A stretch of 64,000 nucleotides of DNA from Geoanaerobacter sp964528055 (GCA_964528055.1 CAZGQM010000003.1:186001-250000), one strand, 5' to 3'; positions 50,953 to 60,842 are shown, counted from the stretch's first letter. Notes: a model not told the origin generated them from the sequence alone. Numbers and translations: made by a program.

Positions 50953-52557
50953 CTACGTCGCAACTCTGAACTGACCCACAAGATTCTGTAGATCGTTCGA
51001 CAGGCTGGCAAGTTCCGACGCCGAACTGGCGCTCTCTTTGGCAACCTCGGCCGTTGCGGTCATGACATCGGTAATCATATGGATGTTGCAGCTTATCTCG
51101 TTCGAAGTGGCGGTCTGCTCCTCAGTGGCGGTCGCAATCTGGTTTACCTGCAAGGTAACCGCCTGGATCTGGCTAAGTATCCCCTGAAGTGCATCGCCTG
51201 ATTTGGCCGCCTCCATGGTCCCACGTTCCACCTCGCTTACCCCCTCTACCATGGATCTGACCGCACCTTTCGTCCCACTTTGAACCGCCTTTATCATGGC
51301 ACCGATCTCCTTGGTGGCCTTGGTCGTCCGTTCGGCAAGTGCACGCACCTCGTCGGCAACGACCGCAAAGCCTCTCCCCTGCTCCCCGGCCCTGGCCGCC
51401 TCGATGGCGGCATTGAGCGCCAGGAGGTTCGTCTGATCGGCGATATCCTCTATGGTGCCGACGATCTCGCCAATCAGGTCTGATTTCGCTCCCAGGGCCT
51501 CTACCGTCTGCGCCGACTCTTTCACACGTTCGGCAATGAGGTTCATGACGGTCACTGTTTGCTGAACCACTCCTGAGCCGATCAACGTCGAGGCGTTCGC
51601 CTGCTCGGAACTCTGTGCCGCAATGGTGCAGTTATTTGCCACATTGTTGGAAGTCGCCGCCATCTGTTCGCTCGCAACGGCGATTGTCGATGCCTGAGCA
51701 GCCACATCGCCGGCATTGCCGGCCATCATCTCATAAGCGGTGCTCAACATGCTCGACGTGGAGGAAACCTGGGTGGTTGTCTGCACAAGACGGACAACTA
51801 TGTCGTGAAATTTCCCCATGAAGGCATTGAACGCCCGGCACATATCTCCGACCTCATTCTCAACCTCATAGTCGATCCGCTGGGTCAGGTCACCGCTCGC
51901 CTCTGAAGAGACCAGAATGTCATGCATCAGATTCAGGGGTATGAAGAGTCGTCGGACGATGAACCAGGTGATTGCTGCCGCAGAAGCGAGAAAGAGGACC
52001 GCCAGGGCAGGGATCAGGACCAGAAGGCGTTGATAGGAATCAAGATACTCGCTCTTCTTAATCGCTACGGCAAAAGCCCCGATAGTCTCCCCTTGACCGT
52101 TTTTCAGCGGATCGTAGGCTGCATAGTAGGGAACGCCAAGCACATTGACCTCTCCACGATAGGGCTTGCCGTTTCGAATGACCGCATCGTAGGCCGGGCC
52201 CTGCAGTTTCGTCCCCAAGGCACGACTCCCGTCCTCCTTAATGACCGTTGTGGCGATACGGGAGTCACCCATGAAGATTGAGGCTACCCCACCGCACAAC
52301 TCCTTAAGCCTGTCAGGGAGTGCATTGTCGCCGTTCAGCACATGACTCCCTACCATGAGCTTTCCACCCTCGATCCTCACATCACGCCCCTTCTGGTACA
52401 GAAGTTCCCAAAATGTCCTGAGCCGCGCATCCTGAGAAGCAACAGCCTTTGCATCAAGGCTTTGTTTGAAGGTGTACAAACAGATTACGGTAATGCTCAC
52501 CAGCGTAACCGCGATTATGGCCACATTTACTATGATCAGTTTTGTCCTGATTTTCAT
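50953..52557 (-). CDS. Methyl-accepting chemotaxis protein with Cache domain
   Basis: 534 residues. TM1 (about 8-28), a periplasmic Cache-type sensor (about 35-185), TM2 (about 188-210), HAMP (LFIPLNLMHDILVSSEASGDL) and the MCP signalling domain. The hairpin tip reads DIADQTNLLALNAAIEAARAGEQGRGFAVVADEVRALAERT. No C-terminal CheR-binding pentapeptide (ends LVGQFRVAT). The FIST and small-protein genes downstream may be part of the same signalling unit. Confidence 0.94.
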   Translation of the reverse strand: MKIRTKLIIVNVAIIAVTLVSITVICLYTFKQSLDAKAVASQDARLRTFWELLYQKGRDVRIEGGKLMVGSHVLNGDNALPDRLKELCGGVASIFMGDSRIATTVIKEDGSRALGTKLQGPAYDAVIRNGKPYRGEVNVLGVPYYAAYDPLKNGQGETIGAFAVAIKKSEYLDSYQRLLVLIPALAVLFLASAAAITWFIVRRLFIPLNLMHDILVSSEASGDLTQRIDYEVENEVGDMCRAFNAFMGKFHDIVVRLVQTTTQVSSTSSMLSTAYEMMAGNAGDVAAQASTIAVASEQMAATSNNVANNCTIAAQSSEQANASTLIGSGVVQQTVTVMNLIAERVKESAQTVEALGAKSDLIGEIVGTIEDIADQTNLLALNAAIEAARAGEQGRGFAVVADEVRALAERTTKATKEIGAMIKAVQSGTKGAVRSMVEGVSEVERGTMEAAKSGDALQGILSQIQAVTLQVNQIATATEEQTATSNEISCNIHMITDVMTATAEVAKESASSASELASLSNDLQNLVGQFRVAT

Positions 52558-52946
52558 CTACTCCCTCCTGGCATGTTAGTAATGACCCATGTGATAGACA
52601 ACGATGCCTGGTCCATATAGTGCCGACAACTACGTCGCCAGATTGATACAAACGCAGTTTCCTTTTTAATTAACTTTCGACCTCAGAATGATTTCATGGA
52701 TGCGTAAAATACTCTTTTCCCGGCGTAAATTACGCATGCTGCGTTGATCGACTACAGAGAATGGGACGGAGCAGAGCAGAATACGTGAACATCAGAGAGT
52801 GAGTGGCGGCAATAGGAGAGCAAGAGTGGATGGATTTCTGAAGAGAGCGAACGGAAGGAGGAGCTAGAGCAAGGAGATTATTATCGTTGTACTGCCAAAA
52901 ATCCAGTACAGTTTCACAATGATGAAACCCTAGGAAGATAGGGGAG
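52558..52946. other. Intergenic region with a palindromic repeat pair
   Basis: About 390 bases without a credible gene. GCGTAAATTACGC (52723-52735) is a perfect palindrome around a central base, and a half site GCGTAAAAT lies 21 bases before it (52702). This could be an operator upstream of the chemoreceptor gene, perhaps for the response regulator encoded next door. The rest is purine-rich and featureless. Confidence 0.45.
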
Positions 52947-53627
52947 CTAGAGAGAGACCATCCCCTCACGCAGGGCAAACTTGACAAGGTCGGCACTGCT
53001 CTTGAGGTGCAGCTTCCTCATACAGTGCCTGCGAAAAGTATCGACGGTCTTATTGGAAATGCCGAGTATGAATCCGATGTCCTTGGAGTTGTTACCTTCT
53101 GCCAGCAGCCTGAGGATCTCCTGTTCGCGAACAGTGAGGCATGCATTACCCTTACTGTTCTCTTTGGAAACTGAGTGCGCGAAGCTCCTCACCAGGATAT
53201 CCGATACTTTCGGACCAAAATAAGTTTCTAGCGAGTTAACTGCACGAATCCCCTCAGCAAGAAAGTGGAAATCCGCTTCCTTCAGGAGGTACCCACGTGC
53301 TCCTGAGTCAAATGCATTCACGACCGACTGCCGGTCTGAATTGTCGGTCAGGAAGAGTACCTGGGAGGGTAAACCCTCTGCAATCAGGCTCCTGGTCGCC
53401 ACAAGTCCGTCCAGCTCCTCAAGGTCTATTTCGGTGACAATGACGTCTGGCTGCTGTTCCCGAGCCATTTCAAGAAGTGACAGCCCGTCACCTGTGTCGG
53501 CAATCACTTCGATGCCCAACTCCCTGTCGAGCAGCGATTTCACCCCCTGGCGCACAATCGTTTGACGGTCCGCGATCAGGACCCTAATCTGGCGATGCAC
53601 CCCAAGGGGGTAGCGGTATGACATCAT
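52947..53627 (-). CDS. NarL/LuxR-type response regulator with a Glu in place of the phospho-Asp
   Basis: 226 residues. The receiver (1-125) keeps Asp20, Thr94 and Lys116. At the phospho-acceptor position it has Glu66 (PDVIVTEIDLEELDG where the family has a D-I/L-x-M-P), and the second acidic residue of the pocket is Arg21. The C-terminal LuxR helix-turn-helix is normal (LTVREQEILRLLAEGNNSKDIGFILGISNKTVDTFRRH). A Glu there often mimics phosphorylation, so it may be constitutively active or be gated in another way. Confidence 0.92.
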   Translation of the reverse strand: MMSYRYPLGVHRQIRVLIADRQTIVRQGVKSLLDRELGIEVIADTGDGLSLLEMAREQQPDVIVTEIDLEELDGLVATRSLIAEGLPSQVLFLTDNSDRQSVVNAFDSGARGYLLKEADFHFLAEGIRAVNSLETYFGPKVSDILVRSFAHSVSKENSKGNACLTVREQEILRLLAEGNNSKDIGFILGISNKTVDTFRRHCMRKLHLKSSADLVKFALREGMVSL

Positions 53628-53670
53628 AACTACTCAACCCTGTCCGGTAATGCCCGGATAACCCATGAAT

Positions 53671-54786
53671 TCAATGTGAACACAACGACTTCTTGTACTG
53701 TACCCCAAGAGCATCGGCAGCCCATATTGCAGCTTCCACCATGACCGCATCAACAGGAAACCAGGTCGCATGGATGGTCTCCCCTTCGGCGACAGCGGCT
53801 TCCGCAACCTGCCTGATATCCTCGACCGAAGGGTTTGTCAGATTCAGGTCTGCAAGGCAGATGGGCAGGCCGACACTGGCACAAAAACCCTGAACTTCCC
53901 TGATGTCCCGGCTGGGGCGGCCTTCAAGCACGAGCTGGGCGAGCACGCCAAAAGCAACCTTTTCCCCATGGAGCACCCCCCTGAGAGCAGCTAACGTCGT
54001 CAGGCCATTATGGATGGAGTGCGCCCCGGCATGACCGCCGTTTTCGGAACTGAGGCCGCTGAGGAGAATATTGGCTTCCACTATTGCCTCTAGGGCAGGC
54101 GTGACCACCTTTCTTTCCACAGCCAGCTTCGCCGGCAGCCCGGACTCCAGCAGGGTTTCATAGCAGAGCCTCGACAGAGCAAGGACAGCCAGCGTAGGCG
54201 TTTCCCCACCCGAAAATGCATTTCCCTTGCCGCTTCGTGCACAGGTGCCTGATTCCCAGAACCCTGCAAGGGCATCGCCCATTCCTGCAACCAGAAATTT
54301 TGCCGGCGACTCGGCCACCAGCGCCGTATCCATCAGGACGCAATCTGGGTTCCTGCGCAAGTAAAGATAGCGATCAAACACCCCGTCGTTGCTGTATATA
54401 ACCGACAGGGCAGAGCATGGGGCGTCAGTTGCAACGGTGGTCGGAATCACTATGACCGGGAGGTTAAGCCCATGGGAAACCGCCTTGGCAGCATCTATGG
54501 CCGCCCCCCCACCCAAGGCGATTATCAGGTTTGCCCCATGCTTCGCAGCAATATGGGCAAGACGGTCAACCTCCTGTTGGGAAGAGACTCCATGGAACAG
54601 TTCGCTGTAACAGGCAACCCCTTTTTCTGCTAGACTTGCCTGAATGGCATCCCCGCAGAGGGCTAAGGCGGTGTTGCCGCCGATTACGAGAGCGCTGTCC
54701 CCTAACTTTGCCGCGTGGAGCCCGGCCTCCCTGATAACACCTGCCCCCTGGATGTAACAACTCGGCGATAGCAGTATGCGGTTCAT
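53671..54786 (-). CDS. gldA: Glycerol dehydrogenase family protein
   Basis: 371 residues of the GldA branch of type III dehydrogenases: IALGGGAAIDAAKAVSHG, VIPTTVATDAPCSALSVIY, and zinc ligands in GMGDALAGFWE, GAHSIHNGL and LHGEKVAFG. It would oxidise glycerol or a similar diol with NAD. It lies downstream of the small cysteine protein and PAS kinase genes in the same direction. Confidence 0.9.
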   Translation of the reverse strand: MNRILLSPSCYIQGAGVIREAGLHAAKLGDSALVIGGNTALALCGDAIQASLAEKGVACYSELFHGVSSQQEVDRLAHIAAKHGANLIIALGGGAAIDAAKAVSHGLNLPVIVIPTTVATDAPCSALSVIYSNDGVFDRYLYLRRNPDCVLMDTALVAESPAKFLVAGMGDALAGFWESGTCARSGKGNAFSGGETPTLAVLALSRLCYETLLESGLPAKLAVERKVVTPALEAIVEANILLSGLSSENGGHAGAHSIHNGLTTLAALRGVLHGEKVAFGVLAQLVLEGRPSRDIREVQGFCASVGLPICLADLNLTNPSVEDIRQVAEAAVAEGETIHATWFPVDAVMVEAAIWAADALGVQYKKSLCSH

Positions 54787-54863
54787 TAGTCCCCCCTCCC
54801 CGCAGCGTTAATGGGGCCATGAACGGCCCCCCTCCGGCACTCCGCAAAAAACGGTTGGAGCAG

Positions 54864-55115
54864 TCAGTTGTGCGTCTTCTGGCCGGCATGCGGCTTACCG
54901 ATCTCATCCAGGCCGACACTACCGTGGCCACCTTCTACACTGGGTGCCTCCTGTCCCAGATGGGCGGCGCATACAAATTCCAGGCTGTTGGCTTTGGCGC
55001 CACAATGCCGGCATTCAACCGTGGGGTTGTCGGAGATGCTCCTGACAGACTCCACCTTCCCCTGTGACGTCAGATAACAGATATGCATCTTATGGGATTC
55101 ACCGTTACAGTTCAT
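54864..55115 (-). CDS. Small cysteine/histidine-containing protein
   Basis: 83 residues after a strong AGGAGG four bases before the ATG. A CRHCG pair (about residue 35), further cysteines at FVCAAH and MHICYL, and a Gly/His-rich tail suggest a zinc ribbon. No family recognised. It sits between the PAS kinase and glycerol dehydrogenase genes. Confidence 0.6.
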   Translation of the reverse strand: MNCNGESHKMHICYLTSQGKVESVRSISDNPTVECRHCGAKANSLEFVCAAHLGQEAPSVEGGHGSVGLDEIGKPHAGQKTHN

Positions 55116-55195
55116 ACGTCCTCCTGATGATATGAGATGGTATCCTGCATAGCTCTTCGGTACAGGGCGATACCGGCCCTGCCTGCCTCGCCTGT

Positions 55196-57103
55196 TTACG
55201 AATGTCTGGCGGGCAGCAGTACCGTGAACTGCGAGCCTTCACCAAGCGAGCTTTCCACCTGAATCTCGCCACCATGGCGCTTGATGATGTCATAGGTCAG
55301 CGCCAGTCCGAGTCCGACCCCTTTACCAACCTCTTTGGTGGTAAAGAACGGGTCCCATATCCGATCAATGGACTCTTGGGCGATGCCGCAGCCGGTGTCG
55401 CCGATCCTGATTGCTACCATGGAGTCACCTGTATAGGTTGTCGTCACCGTCACCTGCCCTTTTCCCTTGATCGACTGATGGGCGTTGACCAACAGGTTCA
55501 TACAGACCTGACGCAGTCCGGACGGGTCACCCATAACCCTTGGGAAGTCCGGCTGAAGGTTTGTAACCACATTGATCTGGCGATAGACCAGGTGGTACCG
55601 CAACAGTTCCAGTACCTCCAAGAGGACCTCATTCATATCCACCATGCATAGTGAGCCGTCTGATTTCCTGCTGAAACTGAGAAGATTATCTATGATCCCT
55701 TTGCAGCGGTAGGATTCACGGACGATTACTTCGAGATAGCGAGGAAAGAGATCCATACGGCGATCTTCTCTCAAGTCCGGTTCATCGCGGAAACGCCTCA
55801 ATAGTCCTTCAGCATAACCCGCTACCGAGGTGAGCGGGTTATTGATTTCATGTGCGATTCCGGTGGCCAGCACGCCGATGCTCGACATTTTTTCCGTCTG
55901 GATCAGATGCATTTCCTGCAATCGTTTTTTCGAGATGTCCCGGAAAAAGATTAGTGCGCGGTTTTTCTCTCCCAGTGCGTCCTTTATGGGGGTAGCGGTA
56001 ATATCCACATACTGGGTACGATTGCCATCCCGTACCGTGATATGTGAAGTCTCCACCCTTTCACCCATAAGCGCTCGTTCCACCGGGCAATCATACTGCA
56101 TTGAGGACGATTCCGGGTGAAAGAGATCCCGACAGGAGCAGCCGGGCCGGATCTCTCTGGGGTAGAGTTGCGGAGCGATGAGATTGTGGTGCTGCACCAA
56201 TCCATCGTGGTCGTACACTGCTATACCGTCGCTGATGGAGTCGAAGATTGCCTGCAGTTCGTTGGTCTTGTTGCTCAGCTCGACTTCGGCCTGCTTGCGA
56301 TCGGTTATATCCTGGGTAGTGCCGTAAAGCCGCACCACTTTGCCGGCACTGTTTACCGACGGCTCAACGATTGAATAGACCCACCGCGATATGCCGTCGT
56401 TAAACTTAAGTCGATGCTCTATCTCGTAGCTCTTCCCATGTTCGACCCCCAGCAGTAGGTGCTCCATGACCGTTTCCATATCTCCCGGATGGACAACGCT
56501 CGCAAATGCATCCTGGGTCGCTTCCTCGCGGCTCAACCTCATGATGCGTAATAGTTCGTCCGAGGCTATCACCTCACCGGTAGCCGGATCGGAGCTCCAC
56601 GAACCGACGTGGGTCATGGACTGGGCCTTTGCCAGATTGTATTCACTCTCAGACAGAGCCAGTTCGGCCATTTTTTTCTCGGTAATATCTACCAGTACGG
56701 CCAGACATTCATCGCCCGATTCGCTGACCATGGCTTCAATGCGCACATAAAGCCGCCGGTTGTCGGGTTGCGATAGGCGAAGCCTGCAGGTCTCCTTCCC
56801 CTGGGACATGAAAACCGTGTTTAGATAATTGCTGAATACGAAACGGTCGTCATCAGCAACGAAAGATTCAAAACGCTGGCCTATCAGGCCGGTACGTACG
56901 ATCCCCAACAGACGTTCCCCGAACAGGTTTACCGACTGGATGGCCCCCTCTCGGTCGAAGGTGAAATATCCCACCGGGGCAAAATCGTACAAAAGGGCGT
57001 ACTTGTTGCGCGATGCCTCTAGCTCTTCCTGAGATCGGCGCAGCTCTTGGATTTTCAACTCCAGTTCGATCTGGTGTGCCTCGATTTCGCGCAGATGTTT
57101 CAA
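55196..57103 (-). CDS. Multi-PAS sensor histidine kinase
   Basis: 635 residues, soluble. A short N-terminal coiled coil precedes three PAS domains (about 30-150, 160-280, 285-405). The third has a cysteine group (RPGCSCRDLFHPESSSMQYDCPVERA). HisKA follows with TGIAHEINNPLTSVAGYAEG, then HATPase with MNLLVNAHQSI, GDTGCGIAQESIDRIWDPFFTTKEVGKGVGLGLAL. The cysteine group might bind a metal or cluster or sense redox (inference). No receiver domain. Confidence 0.93.
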   Translation of the reverse strand: MKHLREIEAHQIELELKIQELRRSQEELEASRNKYALLYDFAPVGYFTFDREGAIQSVNLFGERLLGIVRTGLIGQRFESFVADDDRFVFSNYLNTVFMSQGKETCRLRLSQPDNRRLYVRIEAMVSESGDECLAVLVDITEKKMAELALSESEYNLAKAQSMTHVGSWSSDPATGEVIASDELLRIMRLSREEATQDAFASVVHPGDMETVMEHLLLGVEHGKSYEIEHRLKFNDGISRWVYSIVEPSVNSAGKVVRLYGTTQDITDRKQAEVELSNKTNELQAIFDSISDGIAVYDHDGLVQHHNLIAPQLYPREIRPGCSCRDLFHPESSSMQYDCPVERALMGERVETSHITVRDGNRTQYVDITATPIKDALGEKNRALIFFRDISKKRLQEMHLIQTEKMSSIGVLATGIAHEINNPLTSVAGYAEGLLRRFRDEPDLREDRRMDLFPRYLEVIVRESYRCKGIIDNLLSFSRKSDGSLCMVDMNEVLLEVLELLRYHLVYRQINVVTNLQPDFPRVMGDPSGLRQVCMNLLVNAHQSIKGKGQVTVTTTYTGDSMVAIRIGDTGCGIAQESIDRIWDPFFTTKEVGKGVGLGLALTYDIIKRHGGEIQVESSLGEGSQFTVLLPARHS

Positions 57104-57139
57104 CGTATACCCTTTGGCTTTTATATGAGCCTCTTTGTA

Positions 57140-58576
57140 TTACTTCTTTGCCCCGTACTTGATGCCGAAACGCTCCCGCCAGGCAGGACTGCTCGGATTG
57201 TTCTGCATCCAGAAGGTGCGGCCTTTCGCTGCCTCAGCCTGACCGTAATAATTTTTGTAATCAATCGGATCTTCATTGTCCTTGTTGCGACGGTCTTTGC
57301 GTTTCCGTGGGGCAAGGTCCGTGTAAATGCTCCGGAACAGGTCTTCCAGAATCAGGCTCAGTTCATCTACATTCTTCACATGCTCAACCTTGTCACAGGA
57401 GGATCCATACAACTCCATGAGACAGTCGCCCCTCTTCCAGGTTTCGCGATCCTCAGGAGTAAGCCATAGCAGGTAGCCTGCCTTCTCCCTGATCTCGTCC
57501 ATAACCCAGTCATTGGCTTCGTTGTAGTTGTTGCGGGCATCTCCCAGGAAAATAAACGTCGGGTTGCCCCGCATACTTTCCAGGTGTCTTTTCTTCAAGT
57601 TGACCAAAACCTTGCCATAATCGCTGTTCTCATCCATATCGATAATCGCGCCCGAGTCGATGACCTCCAACAGACAATTTACCGGCATATTGGTGAGCAG
57701 GTCGGTGATTTCCGCCAGCTCCTGGTTAAAGATAAAGCTGCGAACATCCATCAGCCTGTTATGAAGTGTGTGCAGAAGAAGAAGCATGAAGCGAGATGCA
57801 TAGCTGACGGAAAAACTGACGTCACACATAACCACCAGTCGGGGCCTTACCTTTTTTTTGCGACGCAGCGACACTAAAAACGGAACCATGCCATTGCGGT
57901 AGTTTTTCTGGAGCGTCTTGATAACGTGGAGTTTACCTCGGTTCTGCTCTTCCTTTACCCGCCGCACATCCTTGCGAATACGGATCAGCATGCGGGATAC
58001 AACTTCATGCATATCGGCTATCTCTTCAGGGGTGAAAGCTTGATTACTCTCCTTGCTCCAGCTTTTGGTAAAGGCGGCTGAAGGTAGATTGAGCAGATTG
58101 AATTCCGACGGTTTGGGGGCTTTATTCTTGCCTTTATTGCCTTTCATCCGCACCTGTATTTCCGGACCTTCCGAATCCTCACCCATTTCCCCAAGAAGCT
58201 CAAGATTCTGAAGCTCTTCAGCAGTAAGTTCCTCAGCGGCGGATACAAGGGGGGTCTCTTCATTCCGCTTTTCCAGCATCTCTGCAGTGAATTCATCACC
58301 TTCAACAATATGAAAATATGCGCTCAGCAGATCGTCAGGATTTATTCCGAATACGTTCTCATCCTGATGGCTGAAAAAAAAGTCAAAAATATCATTGTAC
58401 ACCGGAATCTCATTGGCATTCTTAATCAGCGTCAACTGAAGGAGTGCCCGAACACTCTCCCTCCCTTCAACACCACCCAGAGATAGCGCATTGACAGCAT
58501 CAAGGCACTCTCCGGGTGACACTCGTATCCCTGCTTCACGGAGAGAATGAACAAAACGGGTTAGAACCGTTTCCAT
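57140..58576 (-). CDS. VWA-domain protein (CoxE-like)
   Basis: 478 residues. The C-terminal von Willebrand A domain has a MIDAS start VVMCDVSFSVSYASRF (DxSxS) and a later FIFLGDARNNYNEAND. The N-terminal half is helical and acidic with a basic linker (KGNKGKNKAPKP). With the MoxR ATPase encoded just upstream it forms the classic MoxR-VWA pair that remodels or loads metal into partner enzymes. It starts two bases before the MoxR stop. Confidence 0.88.
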   Translation of the reverse strand: METVLTRFVHSLREAGIRVSPGECLDAVNALSLGGVEGRESVRALLQLTLIKNANEIPVYNDIFDFFFSHQDENVFGINPDDLLSAYFHIVEGDEFTAEMLEKRNEETPLVSAAEELTAEELQNLELLGEMGEDSEGPEIQVRMKGNKGKNKAPKPSEFNLLNLPSAAFTKSWSKESNQAFTPEEIADMHEVVSRMLIRIRKDVRRVKEEQNRGKLHVIKTLQKNYRNGMVPFLVSLRRKKKVRPRLVVMCDVSFSVSYASRFMLLLLHTLHNRLMDVRSFIFNQELAEITDLLTNMPVNCLLEVIDSGAIIDMDENSDYGKVLVNLKKRHLESMRGNPTFIFLGDARNNYNEANDWVMDEIREKAGYLLWLTPEDRETWKRGDCLMELYGSSCDKVEHVKNVDELSLILEDLFRSIYTDLAPRKRKDRRNKDNEDPIDYKNYYGQAEAAKGRTFWMQNNPSSPAWRERFGIKYGAKK

Positions 58577-58578
58577 GC

Positions 58579-59487
58579 TTACCTCAATTCCTGGGCAGCA
58601 AGATCTTTCAGCATCTGAAGGTCAGCCTGATGTTTGGCAATAACGCCCAGCGTGTTGTCAACCACTTCCATGGTGAGTGTGGAAGTGTGAAGAATGGCAA
58701 GAACATTGGCCCAGTCAAGTGTTTCCGAGACACTGGGGGGCTTGCGCATATTCAATTCCCGTGCTTTACGCACAAAGGTGACCATCTGCAGGGCAAGATC
58801 ATTACAAATTTCCGGAAAGCGGGCGCGGACAATGGCAACTTCGCGATCCAGTTCAGGGTAACCGATATAGAGATAGAGGCAGCGGCGGCGCAATGCATCA
58901 GAAATCATGCGGGTGCCATTACTGGTCAAAATCACCAGAGGTTTTCTCTTGGCCTCAATCACCCCCAGTTCAGGGACGGATACCTGGAAATCGCTCAGGC
59001 ACTCCAACAGAAGAGCTTCGAACTCGTCACCAGACCTGTCGATCTCGTCAATCAGGAGGAGTGAGCGCTTTTCCGACAGAAAACTTCGCAGTATCGGCCT
59101 CTGAACCAGGAAATTCATGGAAAAAAACATACTCTCCTCAGAAGCAAGTCGCTCTACGGCCTCGCGGAGATCCGCTGAAACGGAGAGATAATTGTCGAGC
59201 TGAGTACGGAGAAGTTGGGTGTACAGAAGTTGTTTGCCGTATTCCCAGTCATACAGCGCCTTCCCCTCATCGATCCCCTCGTAGCACTGCAGACGTACCA
59301 GCGGGAAATCCAGGGAGGATGAAAGAGCCTTGGCAAGTCCGGTCTTTCCTACTCCGGGAGGTCCCTCGATCAGGATCGGCTTCTCCATCCGAATTGCCAG
59401 GAAAACGGCGGTTGCGATTGCTTCGTCTGCTATATAGCCGCTGCTGAGGAGAAAATCCTTAATCCCTTTTTCGGTAATCATGAGCAT
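58579..59487 (-). CDS. MoxR-family AAA+ ATPase
   Basis: 302 residues. Walker A is GPPGVGKTGLAKAL, Walker B LLIDEIDRSGDEFEALLLECLSD, sensor 1 LTSNGTR, and an arginine finger region DALRRRCLYLYI. This is the MoxR/CoxD type and acts as a chaperone with the VWA protein. The gene is 149 bases downstream of the alcohol dehydrogenase, beyond a terminator-like hairpin. GAGG stands before the ATG. Confidence 0.92.
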   Translation of the reverse strand: MLMITEKGIKDFLLSSGYIADEAIATAVFLAIRMEKPILIEGPPGVGKTGLAKALSSSLDFPLVRLQCYEGIDEGKALYDWEYGKQLLYTQLLRTQLDNYLSVSADLREAVERLASEESMFFSMNFLVQRPILRSFLSEKRSLLLIDEIDRSGDEFEALLLECLSDFQVSVPELGVIEAKRKPLVILTSNGTRMISDALRRRCLYLYIGYPELDREVAIVRARFPEICNDLALQMVTFVRKARELNMRKPPSVSETLDWANVLAILHTSTLTMEVVDNTLGVIAKHQADLQMLKDLAAQELR

Positions 59488-59545
59488 ACCTCGTGACAGT
59501 AGATTTCTATGGGCACCCGCGAGGATTTGCGTTCCCCACCGTATG

Positions 59546-59598
59546 AAAAAGAGCCGCTGATCTCCAGAGCGGTGATTCCCACCCCGGGACCAGCGGCT
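59546..59598 (-). terminator. Terminator-like hairpin after the alcohol dehydrogenase
   Basis: On the minus strand AGCCGCTG pairs with CAGCGGCT across a long GC-rich loop and is followed by CTTTTTC. It probably ends the dehydrogenase transcript, with some read-through to moxR possible. Confidence 0.6.
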
Positions 59599-59636
59599 TA
59601 ATGAAGGAGATACGTTACTACTGAGTGTTATATGTA

Positions 59637-60842
59637 TTACATGCAGCCTGCAAAGACAGCACGCATTTCATGGAAACCGACATCCTTGGGATTCCCCTCG
59701 GAGCAGATGTCAGCAGCAGCGAACTTGGAAAGGCCGTCGAGGTCCTTTTCCTGCAGACCAAGATCAGCAAACCTCTGGGTGATGAACAACTCGTCCTTGA
59801 GCTCCTGGATTGCTTCGATGAACAACTCGCCGGCTTTGTAGTCAGAGAGACCACGTGTATCGATACCTGCTGCATTAGCCATAATCTTGAAACGCTCAGG
59901 ACAGGCCGGCAGGTTGTAACGGCAAACATCAACAAGTGCAATTGCGTTGCAGAGACCATGCGGTGCATCGTACAGACCGCCCATGGCGTGGGCCATTGAG
60001 TGAACGATACCGAGACCGGCGCTGTTGAAGCTGTATGCTGCAGCCATTTCTGCCCAAACCATCTGCTCTACTGCCTTGTCATTGTTACGGTTGGCAGCTG
60101 ACTGGCGCAGGTTCTGGAATATTTCGGTGATAGCCCAGAGGCCCGGGCCGTACGCGGACTGCACACAGAGACGGGAAGCAATAGCTTCCACCGCGTGGGT
60201 CAGGGCGTCCATACCGGTATATGCAACCAGCTCCTGAGTCATGCACTGATGAATCAAAGGATCGTTAACGGACTTGCTTGGTGTACAGTTTGGATCGAAC
60301 AGAGCCATTTTGTACATCTTCTCAGTGTGGTTGATGATCGAGAAGCAGGAGACTTCAGAACCGGTTCCCGAGGTGGTATTGATAGCGAGATGCGGAATCT
60401 TGTTCTTTTTGGTGGCCTTGAAGGCACCTTCAAATGACCGTACATCCTGGCCGTCATGGCTGTAAACAAGCTTTATGGCCTTGCCGCAGTCGTGTGAGCT
60501 GCCGCCGCCCAGGGTGATGATGCCGTCGAATTTACCGGATGCAAGAACCTTGGCGCCTTCCATAACTTCATGATCTTTTGGGTTTGGAGTAGCCTTGGCA
60601 AAAAGCTCGGAGGAAACGCCTGCTGCCTTCAGAACGCCTTGAATGGCTTCGACAATACCGGTGCCGCGGAGACCGGTAGTCACGATGAGGGCATTTGTCA
60701 TCCCAAGGGCCTTACAGTCATTGCCGACCATGGTATGTGCACCCCAACCGATATTCACGGAAGGATAGGCGTGCTGCATCTTAATAGGGTATTCTGTTCT
60801 CTGCTGGGTAAGGGTCCGCTTTACATCTCTGAAATGTGGCAT
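59637..60842 (-). CDS. Iron-type alcohol dehydrogenase, MDO/MNO nicotinoprotein-like
   Basis: About 401 residues from the ATG at 60842 (AAGGAGG before it); a frame to 60905 has no ribosome site. The nucleotide motif reads GGGSSHDCGKAI, and the metal ligands lie in DALTHAVEAI and HSMAHAMGGLYDAPHG. GGGSSHD and the extra N-terminal 25 residues are shared with methanol/alcohol dehydrogenases of the Bacillus and actinobacterial MDO type. The actinobacterial forms hold NAD tightly and need mycofactocin to be recycled. A matching mycofactocin operon lies 19 kb away. It is driven by a sigma-54 promoter. Confidence 0.9.
   Translation of the reverse strand: MPHFRDVKRTLTQQRTEYPIKMQHAYPSVNIGWGAHTMVGNDCKALGMTNALIVTTGLRGTGIVEAIQGVLKAAGVSSELFAKATPNPKDHEVMEGAKVLASGKFDGIITLGGGSSHDCGKAIKLVYSHDGQDVRSFEGAFKATKKNKIPHLAINTTSGTGSEVSCFSIINHTEKMYKMALFDPNCTPSKSVNDPLIHQCMTQELVAYTGMDALTHAVEAIASRLCVQSAYGPGLWAITEIFQNLRQSAANRNNDKAVEQMVWAEMAAAYSFNSAGLGIVHSMAHAMGGLYDAPHGLCNAIALVDVCRYNLPACPERFKIMANAAGIDTRGLSDYKAGELFIEAIQELKDELFITQRFADLGLQEKDLDGLSKFAAADICSEGNPKDVGFHEMRAVFAGCM

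Noticed and set aside
52730..52996. An 88-codon frame beside the response regulator
   Set aside because: No ribosome site, biased composition and overlap with the regulator gene end.
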